Assembly (NCBI GenBank): GCA_013399855.1
Contig: VXAY01012530.1
Span: 6,873,881-6,937,880, forward strand
Direction: 5' to 3'
Source of the DNA: Oxyruncus cristatus
Lineage: Eukaryota; Chordata; Aves; Passeriformes; Cotingidae
DNA: 64,000 nucleotides
In this document: positions 24,670-36,305 of the stretch, in pieces
Numbering within the stretch: the first letter of the stretch is position 1
How the letters are laid out: each line of letters starts with the position of its first letter
Made by a program: the position numbers and the translations under genes
The notes under the pieces: model-generated
What the model was told of the DNA's origin: nothing
The model's database searches: none
Seen by the model: only the letters and a program-made list of their open reading frames with translations

Positions 24670-24702
24670 CTAGAAGAAAAAGAAGCACAAAGCCAAACGG
24701 TA
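24670..24702 (-). promoter_or_regulatory. NEBL: 3' splice site of the NEBL exon (polypyrimidine tract, AG, branch-point candidate)
   Basis: On the minus strand a pyrimidine-rich run, CTTTGTGCTTCTTTTTCTTC, leads straight into TAG at the exon start. A TTTAC word that fits the loose yUnAy branch-point pattern puts its adenine near 24701, about 31 nt before the AG, a normal distance. The acceptor is strong and fixes the exon start at 24669. The branch point is inferred from motif and spacing only. Confidence 0.85.
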
Positions 24703-24736
24703 AATATTTGCACATGCTAGAAATTTAAATGCATCC

Positions 24737-24761
24737 CAGCACTCTGTCCTACAGAGTGCTG
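24737..24761. repeat. 11-bp-arm perfect hairpin upstream of the NEBL exon
   Basis: CAGCACTCTGT, loop CCT, then ACAGAGTGCTG: eleven consecutive base pairs with a 3-nt loop. In the minus-strand transcript it lies 68-92 nt before the exon's AG, just upstream of the branch-point region. Confidence 0.95.
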
Positions 24762-25299
24762 TAAAATTCTTTCATAGTTTGCTATGAAGTAGAAGTATTT
24801 ACTCTAAAAATATTGTGTCAGACATGCTTTGCAGAAACAACACGAATGAGTTCCTGTAGTGAGTCTAAGTCCCACCTATTCATCCTGCCCACTGCCTTCA
24901 AAGACCAATCGTCCAAAATTTGTTTTCAATAGAGTGAACAAAACTATGTTTAACTGCATTGTCTTGGTATAGTGCTGAACAAAAACTAAACTAAAAGCCA
25001 TTAAAACTGAATTGTTTTACAGAAACCAAAGCGACATAAGAGAGTACAGCTGGAGTACCACAGTGTCTTAAAACCATTAGTGCAGAAATCAGAAGGATCA
25101 AGGCAGGTACTTCCTGGGTAGAGAAAAGTCAATTGCTTTACTGGTAAATAGGTCAATACAGTACTGTACTATCCAGTACCAAAGGCTGTGGTGTCTCAGA
25201 ACTACAATCTTTCAGGCATCTCTATTTCCATTTGAAATTTTACACCTTTACAGTTTATTCCAATTATTTGCTTTGGCATTTTATGGTAATGTGCTCTAG
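24762..25299. other. Unique intronic DNA without genes
   Basis: Nothing recognised between the hairpin and the next CR1 fragment. Confidence 0.6.
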
Positions 25300-25381
25300 G
25301 GGACCCTGCTTGAGCGGGGAGGTTGGACTAGATAACCTTGAGTGATCTCTTCCAATCTCATTCATGCTGTGATTCTGTGAA
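25300..25381 (+). mobile_element. CR1 LINE fragment (3' end), plus orientation
   Basis: GGGACCCTGCTTGAGC, then GGTTGGACTAGATAACC and CTTCCAATCTC, ending GTGATTCTGTGA. This is the CR1 3' UTR and tail in forward order, so the element points to the plus strand, opposite to NEBL. Only about 80 bp remain. Confidence 0.88.
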
Positions 25382-27103
25382 CTGTAACAATCAAACCTTA
25401 CTCATTCACGGGACCACTATTTATTACTTTTCATGGATTTATCCTACAACTTTGCTGTCAAACAAAAAGTTCAATCATAGGAAAGACCACAAAAAGAAGG
25501 AAATAACAAAACAAAACAGCATGTCCCGAAATAGATATATTTGTATGAGCCAAAAACACCACGAGGAAACTGATTCTTACTAATTACTTTCCGTCATTTT
25601 CTGTGTGAAACCAAAATGTTCACCTTACAACCATGTGAGGCACTTGTGTCTTCAGTTACCACTCACAGCTTCCCATGTCTGCCAGCTTCCACATTTGTGC
25701 CTTAACATTTCAGAGTATAAGACAACAGGCATAGCATTTCAGACACAGTAACATTTGCAGCATAATTTCTACAGAAGGAGTAAGCAGTAAGTCTCTGAAG
25801 AATGAGGATATGAAGCATTAAGCATTTCCATGTTCAAACTCCAACTATCTCTAATGTGTTCTTTCAGCAACTAGTTCAGCTGCTATAGCTTCATCATAAA
25901 ATTTCTGTTCTGTGATGATACATATTTTCATTCAAAATTGTATTTTGTTAGAAAGTTTTCTGTTTATAAGTTCTGTTTCCATGAAGTGCATGGTTTCAGT
26001 AAAAAACTGTTTATCAGAAAAAAATAAACATTCATGAAAAATTAAGGAGGATTTCAGTTTTCAGCCAAAAGATGAATGTTTTCTTCTCAGAAATGCAAAA
26101 GCAATACTTGATGAAAAATGCTGCCTGGACTTCATGCAGTCGACTTTGCTCCAGGTCTGATCCCCCCCATCAGATGACAACTTGCATTGCCAGACTTCCA
26201 CATCATAGCAAAACAGAGTAGACTCATGCACTGTGGAACATCCCCTCATTTATGGTATCATTACACAGGGAAAACAGAGGAGAAATACAGGACAACCTGT
26301 AGGAAAAATAACTGCATAGAAAGAGCAAAAAATAAACACTTTGATGGAAGAAAGCCTTTTCTCACAGAAGTGTAAGAATCATCCCAGATTGGATACTAGC
26401 AGATGGACAAATAATGCCACTCGAGTTTATTGTGAGATACTTCCCCACCTATTACATTTTTGTCTCAGAGAGCTCATGTCACTGAAAACTCGAAAACAAA
26501 ATTCCTAGGCATGACACCCTCCAGCCTGTTCTTTTGGAGTTACAGCCAAGTCTACCTTGGGATAAGGAAATACTTCCAGAAGGGCTTCTCTTTTTTTCTT
26601 CTTAATTTCTTTATTTCACTATCTTCTATCTATCTCACCCTTCCTTCTTCTGCATAAAGACAAAAAACAAATGCCAGACTGGCCACAAGGATGGTCATAA
26701 GCCCTTTTTGGAAAGCAGCAATGGACAGATGGGGAAGGCAACAAGCCACCTCACAGCCAGGCACTGCTGCTACCCGAGGAAGATTGTAGCAATGGTGCAA
26801 AATTCACACCTTAAAGCATTGCAGACTTCCACATATTAGCCATGAGATATCCACAGATAACTCCTGTAGATGACAGAATCCATGTCCCTAAAAAAATATC
26901 ATCTGTCACATATGCAGTTAAAAATTACATTATGAACATGTTGAATGCTGAAAGCATTCCTGTAAACATCCGTAGCACTGCTTTACACCGTGGTTACACA
27001 TCATGACCCTGGTACCAAAACCACAGTAATCACCTTTGTTCATCCTTTTTAACACAGAGAACACAGAGTGCGAGCCAGCTCAGATGGATTTTTTGGCCTG
27101 GTC

Positions 27104-27144
27104 CCCTTGTGAAATGAGTGGACAAGGGTGAGGCGAGCGCCTCA
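27104..27144. repeat. Two adjacent hairpins in a locally CpG-rich spot
   Basis: CCCTTGT (27104-27110) pairs with ACAAGGG (27122-27128). Directly next to it TGAGGCG (27129-27135), spacer AG, and CGCCTCA (27138-27144) form a second, near-palindromic stem of 7 bp. Confidence 0.85.
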
Positions 27145-28616
27145 GCCACAGCCCCCAGGGATGCTGTTACCAACAGCAGCAGAGAACTACAAACCCAGGC
27201 TCCTAAACTAAACCTCTCTGCTCTGAAGCGTGGGGACATATACCTTGTCCCTATCATACACCAGCTCTCACTTCTAATCATTTGCAAAAGAAATGCTTTC
27301 TTGCACAACTACTATTCAGAAGCCCATAGGTATTTCAACAGTCCAAGCAAACCACTTCAGAACCAATGTATCTGAGTTCATTATTTATTTTAGAAGTACT
27401 AGTTCCATACTTCAAGTAAAAAAGGTAGGCTTAGTCTTGAACAAGCACTGCTTTAGTATGCTTGAAAATACTATGTAAACTGATTTTATCAATGAAAAGT
27501 ATTTATACTTGACCATGGAAGTAAACAATACACATGACAAGTGAACAAAACTGCTGAAATTTAAATCAGCCTTTAAACTGATCATATAAACCATTTACCA
27601 AAATGTATTACAGTGATTAAAATAAGAATCATTAAACAAAATTAAATTAGTGGTGCATTCTACTATGGGTTGTCATTTTAATTGCAGCTGATTTATGAAA
27701 CCACTCACATGGTATTTCAAACCAGAAAGACATGGGTTTAGATACATCCCTTCTAATTTATGGAAATTCTTGTCTCAAATGCATTAAAAAGACTAGTGAT
27801 AAATTTAAATCCTATCTTCAGCTTTCCACATTTGTTTTAAGCCTCTGATAGCATGTCTTCAGGATAATTATCAGTATTTAAGGTACTAAATTATGTAAAA
27901 ACTATCTAAGATCATTTTACCATTGGATACTTTTGACTAAAATAGAAGGCTAAAACACAAGTGTTAAAATTCACAAACCTGCTTTTTTAACTATCAGTTT
28001 GGGGCTACACCACATTTTGTCAACATGTTCTGAATAAGGATGAGTAACTGGATGGCAGCAGCCTTTAATTCAAAAGGCTGACAGTGGTCCCTGGTAATCC
28101 CTTGCTCAGTTTCCCCTTTGTCCAAGATGATGTCTGAGAAAGAGCCAGGAATTGGTTAAAGAGGTTGATCCCATGTCAGCTATTTAATAGCAATGTCCAA
28201 AGGATTTTTTGTTTGTTTGTTTTAAGTCTTTGTTAGTTGTCTAAGTCTACTTAGCAATATGTCTTACCACACTAATGCTATTAGGATTAATCCTGTATAA
28301 AGATCTATACAAGAAGTTCCAGAACAAATCAGGATACACAGTATGGTGTCTCTGCTGTGAGTTACTGTATTGCCTGCTTCAGCTGCACAGTTTGATTAAT
28401 AAATCAAAACACAGCTCAATCTCCAGCTCCTTCTGAGCAAACTACTTCACTTTCAATATTTGGAAACAGTAAAATCTCTGAGAATTCAGGAAAGTAGCTG
28501 AAAGTTTCCTAGCTTTTCCAATGACTAAACATAGAAATTTTCCCAGATACTTGTTTAGCTGTTGTTTTCATCAGCTTTTCCATGCTCTCAAACCAACAAA
28601 AGGGGGGAAAACCCAA

Positions 28617-28652
28617 AACCAACCAACCAACCAATCAAAAAAAAAAAAAAAA
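28617..28652. repeat. (AACC)n tract with A16
   Basis: Four AACC units, an AATC unit and then sixteen A. No LINE or SINE body precedes it. Confidence 0.9.
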
Positions 28653-28804
28653 CTCATGTCCTGAGAGAATGGGATGAAGATTCAGCTTTCTCTCTTTTGA
28701 AAAAGGTTATATTCAAAGACTGATATAAATTCAAGCATCTACTGAAATTAACTTGCTTATACCTCACACAGACTTAACCAATGTTTACAAGATGACTAAG
28801 ATTT

Positions 28805-28820
28805 GTGTGTGTGTGTGTGT
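28805..28820. repeat. (GT)8 microsatellite
   Basis: Eight uninterrupted GT units. Confidence 0.95.
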
Positions 28821-31800
28821 ATTTTCTGACTGTAACATTAACTGCTACTGTCCACAGTTACAGAATTATACCCTTTGTCAGATTTACTGGATTGCTATTG
28901 GGTTATCGCTCCCCTAGAATAGCTATTCAGTATTTGCCCGCAACACGAAATTCGTGATATCTTTTAACCAGAGAACAGACACAAAATACACAAATCAAAA
29001 TTATTCTCCCAAGCAGAGGGTCAGCTCCATCATACATTTTCATAATAACAATCACCATCACTGGCTGTCACATTAAGCTATATCTGTCCTCTCCTAAATG
29101 TTGTCTGAAACAAGTGTTTGTCTAATAAAAGCAAATTCTAAAAGATAAATTTTCAGTTGCAGTAATACAGAGTGGAACAAAATAAACCTGGAAAACAACA
29201 TAATAAAATCTTACAAAAAAATTACAAAAAAAATTTAAAAGCTAGTTATGCTTTTAAAACTAGCACTTCCATACAGTGCATGCCAAAATTGTAAACTGAA
29301 ATTAAATAGTAAATAATGATGTAGCAGTTTGGATGCCACCCAAGCTCACAAAAACTGAAGGACAGGTAGGGAAGCTCAGTCTCGGACCTGTTAGGGCCCA
29401 ATCTGCTCAATGTTATCTGAGCCCACATCAACAAAGGGCACAAAAACACAGAGAAGAAACACAGGAGATCTCCAATTAAGTCTCATATAAAAGAGACGAG
29501 GCAAAATAATTTACCTAGGAAAAAGGTAACAAGATATTAAGTTGTGCTCATCTAGGGAGTGTTTAAACCAGCAGTTTGAAGAGGCATGGGGCTACTTTCA
29601 TCTCCTTACCTTAACACTGTGCCATTCACAGAAAGACATGTACGATGCACAACGGCAGAGAAAGAAGCAGCAGGAGGGAAATCTTGCCCACAGCTGACTA
29701 TTTGATTTGAAATTCGTGCTCACTTACACTTACTCCTCTGAAGCTCCAGGAGGGATTTCTCTGGGTTTTCTCTTTTGTTTTGAGCTTTCTGTGCACGATC
29801 ACGTATTTGCATGCAATTATAAAGGCTTTTGTAGGAGGAATAATGTAACTAGTGGATAACACAGCTTTGGTATGGCAGCACTTGGGCAATGAAGCGGACA
29901 AGAAATGTATCACAATTCTCCAGAAATTACTCTGAAGATGACATTCCCTTTGGCTACTGGAATCTACCCATTGTATGATGAAAGGTACTCTGGCTGCAAT
30001 TAGTTTGCTTCAGAAGATATTTTTTCATCTTCTATTTTTCAAGGGACTTACGTTTTCAGATATTTAATTTGTATATCTGTACTTCTTACTTGAAGTAAAA
30101 GAAAAAGTTCCAGCCGTGTGCTAGCTAAATACAAGTTCCTATTTATGAGAAAAATGCCCTAGGGAGATCAGTTTGTATTGATTTGGAGGAGATTTGGCAA
30201 GCAGTGAGATCCATTAAAAAAAAAAAATCTTCCAAGCATATTCCACCGGCTTGTTGGGATAAGCCACAACATACTTGCTCCTGGAGCGAGTGAAAGGCCA
30301 CATACCACACAAAGCCAGACACATGTTGCACATCATTGTGCCACTAGACTAGCACTCCGTACACAACTACAGAGACCTATATCTGGGGCTCCCTTCAAAA
30401 GCTAAGGTTAGGGACCACATTAAATATTGTGTATCTGGTCCCACGACACAGGTTAGTGCCTTACTATTCTCTGCCAAAGGCTGAAAGAACTGAGCCATTT
30501 ACTGAAAAGCAGCAAGGCAGAAAATGTTTACAATTTGAATAAAAGGGTGTAAAAACTGGGTAGCCAACTCTAATATCAAATTTCATGACTCTCACGATTT
30601 GAAATTCCCTTCCTAAATTCTACTGTATCAAACTACTGGAGTAGTTACCTCTGCATTGAAGAACAGTAGTTATACATTGAGGAACACCTGAAATCACAGA
30701 GAAGTGGACTACATAGTAATTTTAGAGTCACTGGCAGAAGGGACAGCCATGGAAAAGAGGTCTGCAGTATCTTATCTTAGAATTTAAAAAGACAGATTAT
30801 TTTTTAAAAGCACTAAAATCTTGTAATTTTCCAACTTTTTCACAGCCTATATCCAAAACATTACTCAAGTGGTCAGTATTAGTTAAGTTTTAGGGAAAAA
30901 GCATAGATGTAACATTGAATTACTTGGTACTTACAATACCAAGATGACCAAGAAATCTACTCCAAATATGTTTTCAGATTTGCAGTGTTCCCATACTGAT
31001 ATCCTGATTTCAACTAACTCCCCTTAAAACTGCTCCAGGCAGGGTTGGCAAAGACAGAAGGACAAGTGCCACCAACATTGGCACTGTCACACAGGGCAGC
31101 TGTGCACATGCTTTGACCACCCAGGATTACTGTCTTCCTGCTTCCTCCCAACAACTGTTTCAGAATGAAAAAATCCTCCAGCTCTCAGGTGATACTGGTG
31201 TTTACCCCATTTCTTCCATTTTCCTTTTGCAATTTCATATTTATTATACGTAGAAAAGATACATTGCTAAGAAGACAGCCGAGTCTTGCTTCTTGAGAAA
31301 TTGAGGTCAAAACACTTTCATTTTAAAGATTTGAAAAAAATACAGCAGAAGGGGGACACCGTTCATATTCAAGAAACTTTTCATATAATAAGAAAAATTG
31401 TTACAATACAGATCTCAGCAATGTAACATCCAGATTTAGCAGAAAGATCAAAAGGAGTAAAATCCAAGCACCATGGATGTCAAAAGTAGAACTGCCTGAA
31501 TTTTCAGTGGAGCCAGGCACTCACCCTTTCAATAATTTACCTATTCCTCAGCTATGGGATTCCAGTGCTTGGGGAAAGAAAATTAACCAGTAGCAGACCA
31601 AAACCTACAGGGTAGCCTGGAGCTGTGCAGGAATCCATTGGCAGCACACTAACTGGTATTGACAACAGATCAAAAAGTGGGAGCCGCTGCTGGAGAAGGA
31701 TACACAAAAGATGCACAGGAAGTTCAGGGAAACTTGAAAGGTGGAGACAACTGTGGCAAAACAAAATAAACAAAAATCTGCAACAGCAAAATCTGTTGAA

Positions 31801-34800
31801 GACGCACACAGTGAGTTCACCCAGAGCTCACACAGGTTTATTAATCACCTAGACACAGAAAACCTCATAGAAGTTTAAGAAAACTTTGCTTTTAAATATT
31901 TTTAAGTAATCACCAGTGGCATACAAAAGGTTGATGACTTAATATATCCAATTTATTTTGTTCCAGATACTGTGATTATTATATTTTCTTTCAAAATATC
32001 CAGGAGACAAAAGTACAGGAAAACACACAGACTGAAGCTGAGTTTCTAACTTCACTTACCAATTTACAGCACCAGATCTAGAAGAGTGAAAAAACACACA
32101 CTATGACCCATAGTTCCCATGGTCTATGTTTTTTACCCCTTTAACCTCTTGCTGTCCTTTTTTAAAGATGTCAGCAAGAGCTCACAGGGACAGACCATAA
32201 AAGCAATACATTTTGCACAGGTCCAACTGCTTAGTCTGCCTGCTCCAATGTAGTCCTGACATGTTACATACAGACATAAATGTAGATATTTATCAAACCT
32301 CTATGGTGCAGGTTTGTTCAAGTTCTACGTTTCAGTGGGGTATAATTAATGCACGGAGCAATGGCAAATTTTCTTACAAAATCCCTTAAATTTTTCTATT
32401 AATCATTCTACCTTCAATATATCAGTATCTGAAGCAGCATGACACTGAACTATGCACACAGTTTCTAAATTCTGCTTTTACATATAATATGAAAAAGGCA
32501 CTCTTCCTGCACCCACTCCTCCCCTCCAATTCTGGAATATTTTCAAAAAACAACTCTTATGGAAAAAAAAAATTACCCATGTAACTTTCTCTGCTTACCA
32601 CAACCTATTATTTCTGTACATGACTAATTCCAACGATTTTCATTTTACATATCAAGACTACCAGATCTTGATAGGTTTACAGGTGGAACTTATGTAGTTT
32701 TCTTTCTTTCCAATACAGTAATGCCATCACCTGATATCTGATCACAGGTATTATATAAAATCATCTCTCTAAGTCTTCCTCCGGTAATAAAATGTATTTG
32801 TATTCAGTGAAATGTAGACAATATATAAAGAATATATAGGTACTGTATTTAATAATTTCCTTACCAAAAGGAATGCCACATTACATTAAACTGCATCTTT
32901 ACAAGTAATGTAGCTTGAGCAACATTATTTCCCAAATGTTCCTGTTCCAGCCTATTCCTATCCTTCATATACAGTAAGGTACTTTTAATAGAAAGTTATC
33001 ATTACATCAGAGCAGCATTATACCTCAGCCTGCCATACTTAAAGCAAAAAACTCTTTCTGTGCATGTGTAGCAAGTCAAGCTGAGGATATCTTGCCAGTA
33101 ACCACATCCTGTACATGCATAAAGACCAAACCAGACCACTTGAAAAGCTCCCAGGCAATTGGAAGCACGAAGCCTGGGGATTTAAACACGACATCTAAAT
33201 GGATGTCTAAATGTACGGCTTTCTGATGCTAGGACTAGCCACAAGCAGAAGAGAAGTAAAACTTGAATCTATTCTAATAATGTTTCCTTCTCTGCCAGCT
33301 TTTCAAATGCAAGAAATACCACTGAAGTCACAAGTTCAATTCTAAAATTTTTAACACTAAAAATCTATGACAATAACATCGAAATAAGAACAAGTGATTA
33401 TCTACTGCTCGTATTAAGCCTTCTGCTTCCAAGAAGGTATTGACCAAAAGAATATTTGCTACTGAAAACTCAAATCCTCAGTCATTCATTCAAAACCCAT
33501 TAGGCCACACAGTGCTAGATCACAGCTGTAATGAAGCTGGAGTCTACCTGTTGTACTCTACTAAAACTGAGGGTATGAGCCAAAACCTGGGAAACTGAAA
33601 ATAGACTAGATTTTCTTCTAGCTCCCAGCTTCCATGTTTTCTACATCTTAACTCTTCTATGTTAATTTACCAGCTTTTAATCTTCATGCTTTTCTTCATT
33701 TCTTTTTCAAAGCTATAAAGCCAAGCTTCATTGGACAATTCATTAGTGCTTCTGAATTTCAAAGTTACCATTTAAGACATGGTAAATTGGACCAAGAGGA
33801 CAGTAAGGAGCCACCCATAAGACAAAAAAGAAATAAGTGCTAGAAACACATCATAGTTTTCTTGACCTCACAAAAAACTCCTACTTACATGGCTATCAAG
33901 GGGGTGGGAAATCTCATACTCCTAAAAGCCAAAAGGCATCTGCCAAGTCATCAGTCTACTGAGCTTGAGTCAAAACTGACTGATCTCCTCCAGAGGTACA
34001 AGTGCCATCCTGGAGAGCTTAGCCAGTTACATACTACTCCCTTCAGAGGCACTGTTCCTGCAACTAACTACAGAAGCAGATCTGAGACACTGTAACTAGA
34101 GTAATTTGGACACTGTGAAGAAATGGGAGAGGAGAACAGAAGGGAGATGGAAACAATTCATCTCCAATGTCTTAATATTGCTACCCCTTCAACTGTAACC
34201 GCAGTGTGTTAAGCATTTGTCCTCTAAAACTGTGCCAACACCATCAACTCCAAAGAGCAAAAAAAGCACATTAAAGAGAGTTATATTTACACGTGTGCTA
34301 GAGGAAAAAAAGAAAATTTGCTTTTTTGCCAAGTGGAAATTTTACTAGTTGCTTGTTCACATATTGTAAATTTTAAGCAGCTATATTAACAGTACAGCTT
34401 TATAAACCATCTCTCCTTTAATGTATCCATTTATATAAAACCAGTATTAGTAGAAAAAAAATTTTATACCATGCAAGTACTTTATAAAAGATATTTTATG
34501 CTAATATTGTGTATAAGATTTCATATAACAGCATATTTACCTATACGAAATTACTAAATTATACATTCAGCTTTTGCTCACAAATGAAGCTGAAAGGGTA
34601 CAAGGATATATAAGCAAACACTGTGATTTTTAATGTAAATCCTTGGCAAAAGTTAATGTATTATTAAATTAATTTAATACAGGTCTATGTGACACTTCAT
34701 GATGTAATGCAGGATGTCATATTTCACAGAAGTTCCAGTCTGTAAGTATCAAATTCTAAATCCTACGTAATCCAATCAAAGCACATGTTTGGTTTTTTTT

Positions 34801-34849
34801 TTATGTATTTATCATGAAAAAGCAACAGCCAGGTAACATTTTCACTAAT

Positions 34850-35110
34850 GCCCTGCAAACACCGCCAGAATTTCTGCATACATTTTGCTCTCCATGCCTC
34901 CTGGACTGTTAATTATTTTGACTAGACCAAGGGGCAGTTGCCATTGCTAATTAAATGCTCCATCAGTATTGCTACAAAGACTGTCCTCTCTCCTCTTTGC
35001 TTTCTTTTCTCGCTGCTTGAAACTATACCTCCAAGTATCTTCCAACGAAGTACAGGGGTTTCTGTCACAGCTGTTAGTATTTTCTATTAAAGACTTAGGC
35101 AAATGAATGT
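34850..35110. promoter_or_regulatory. Candidate conserved non-coding block
   Basis: Unique, compositionally mixed sequence with TAATTA cores at 34910-34915 and 34948-34953 and few low-complexity runs. This resembles conserved intronic enhancers. It is inference only; no alignment is available. Confidence 0.22.
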
Positions 35111-35267
35111 GCGTGATGTAACTCATAGAGCACGGGTTTTTTCATCACTTTCTTGGACAGAGACCCTAAATTCCACCCAAATACTGTTACAGAGACTGAA
35201 GTAACTGCACTGGTTATCATTCAAGATGATTTCCACAAATTTCCACAGAGAAAGTTATTCAAACCAT

Positions 35268-35351
35268 AGAATCATAAAATCATAGAAAGGCTTGGGTTGG
35301 AAGGGGCCTTGAAGATCAACTAGTCCAACTCGACTAACATGGGCAAGGATC
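35268..35351 (-). mobile_element. Older CR1 LINE, left part (interrupted by a younger CR1)
   Basis: CATAGAATCATAAAATCATAG followed by GGTTGGAAGGGGCC and CAACTAGTCCAAC is a CR1 3' end of a different subfamily. It stops after ACATGGGCAAGGAT, where a second full CR1 tail begins. The continuation appears beyond the younger element at 36225. Confidence 0.82.
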
Positions 35352-36224
35352 ATAGAATCATAGAATCAGATGGGTTGGAAAGGACCTCTGAGATCATCAA
35401 GTCCAACCCTTGACCCAACACCACCGCGGTTACTAGACTATGGAACTAAGTGCCACATCCAGCCTCATCTTGAAAACCTCCAGGGATGGAGAATCCACCA
35501 CTTCCCTGGGCAGCCCATTCCAATGGCTGATTACTCTCTCTGTAAAGAATTTCTTTCTAGTATCTAACCTAAACCTCCCCTGGCACAGCTTAAGGCCATG
35601 CCCTCTTGTCCTACTGATGGTTGCCTGGGAGAAGAGACCAACCCCCACCTGGTTACAACCTCCTTTCAGGCAGTTGTAGAGAGCGATGAGGTCTCCCCTG
35701 AGCCTTCTCTTCTCCAGGCTAAACAACCCCAGCTCCCTCAGCCTCTCCTCATAGGACTTGTGCTCAAGTCCCTTCACCAGCCTGGTTGCTCTTCTCTGGA
35801 CCTGCTCCAGCACCTCAATATCCCTCCTGAACTGAGGGGCCCAGAACTGGACACAGCACTCCAGTGTCCAGTGCTGAGTACTGGGGGCAGAATCACTTCC
35901 CTGTTCCTGCTGGCCACACTGTTCCTGACACAGGCCAGGATCCCATTGGCCTTCTTGGCCACCTGGTCCCACTGCTGGCTCATGTTCAGCTTCCTGTCAA
36001 TCAGCACCCCCAGATCCCCCTTTCTACCTGGCTGCTCTCCAGCCACTCTGTGCCCAGCCTGTAGAGCTGCCGGGGGTTGTTGTGGCCAAAGTGCAGGACC
36101 CGGCACTTGGCCTTGTTGAACCTCATCCCGTTGGAATCAGCCCAGCTCTCCAGTCTGTCCAGGTTCCTCTGCAGAGCCCTCCTGCCTTCCAGCGGATCGA
36201 CACTCCCCCCCAGCTTGGTGTCAT
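35352..36224 (-). mobile_element. Younger CR1 LINE inserted into the older CR1
   Basis: A fresh CR1 tail (CATAGAATCATAGAATC) starts inside the older element and runs for about 870 bp through the 3' UTR and the C-terminal part of ORF2, 5'-truncated near CAGCTTGGTGTCATC. It shares ACCACCGCGGTTACTAGACT with the 23.1 kb copy. On the minus strand the protein words [18 protein letters not shown] and [18 protein letters not shown] are readable. Confidence 0.93.
35433..35864 (-). pseudogene. CR1 ORF2 C-terminal remnant
   Basis: About 140 codons of the CR1 ORF2 C-terminal tail are open on the minus strand, ending in a stop near 35433. Upstream of CVQFWAPQ the same open frame continues in a shifted CR1 frame, so at least one frameshift separates it from the rest of ORF2. 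The catalytic reverse-transcriptase core is absent, so the copy cannot move by itself. Confidence 0.88.
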
Positions 36225-36305
36225 CTTTAGATCAGACACCCTTTAGATCAGACACCACATCCAACTGGCCTTGAACACCTCCTGGGAGAGGGCATCCACA
36301 ACTCC
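36225..36305 (-). mobile_element. Older CR1 LINE, right part, with a 16-bp tandem duplication
   Basis: CACATCCAACTGGCCTTGAA, then CACCTCCTGGGAGAGGGCAT and CCACAAC, are the CR1 words that should follow the left part. The segment opens with CTTTAGATCAGACACC twice in tandem (36225-36240 and 36241-36256). The fragment ends near 36305. Confidence 0.72.

Larger units (their letters stand above)
25382..35267. other. Unique intronic DNA with simple repeats only
   Basis: No exon or large transposon recognised over nearly 10 kb. Contents: twin hairpins at 27104-27144, an AACC-type run and A16 tract at 28617-28652, (GT)8 at 28805-28820, and candidate conserved segments near 27.55-27.72 and 34.85-35.11 kb. 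Open frames here are below 100 codons and look random. Confidence 0.6.

Noticed and set aside
24480..24728. 82-codon plus-strand open frame over the NEBL exon
   Set aside because: It is the antisense shadow of the exon at 24585-24669. The splice sites and nebulin-repeat peptide are on the minus strand.
35598..36119. 173-codon plus-strand open frame
   Set aside because: Antisense of the CR1 ORF2 remnant; the true reading is on the minus strand.
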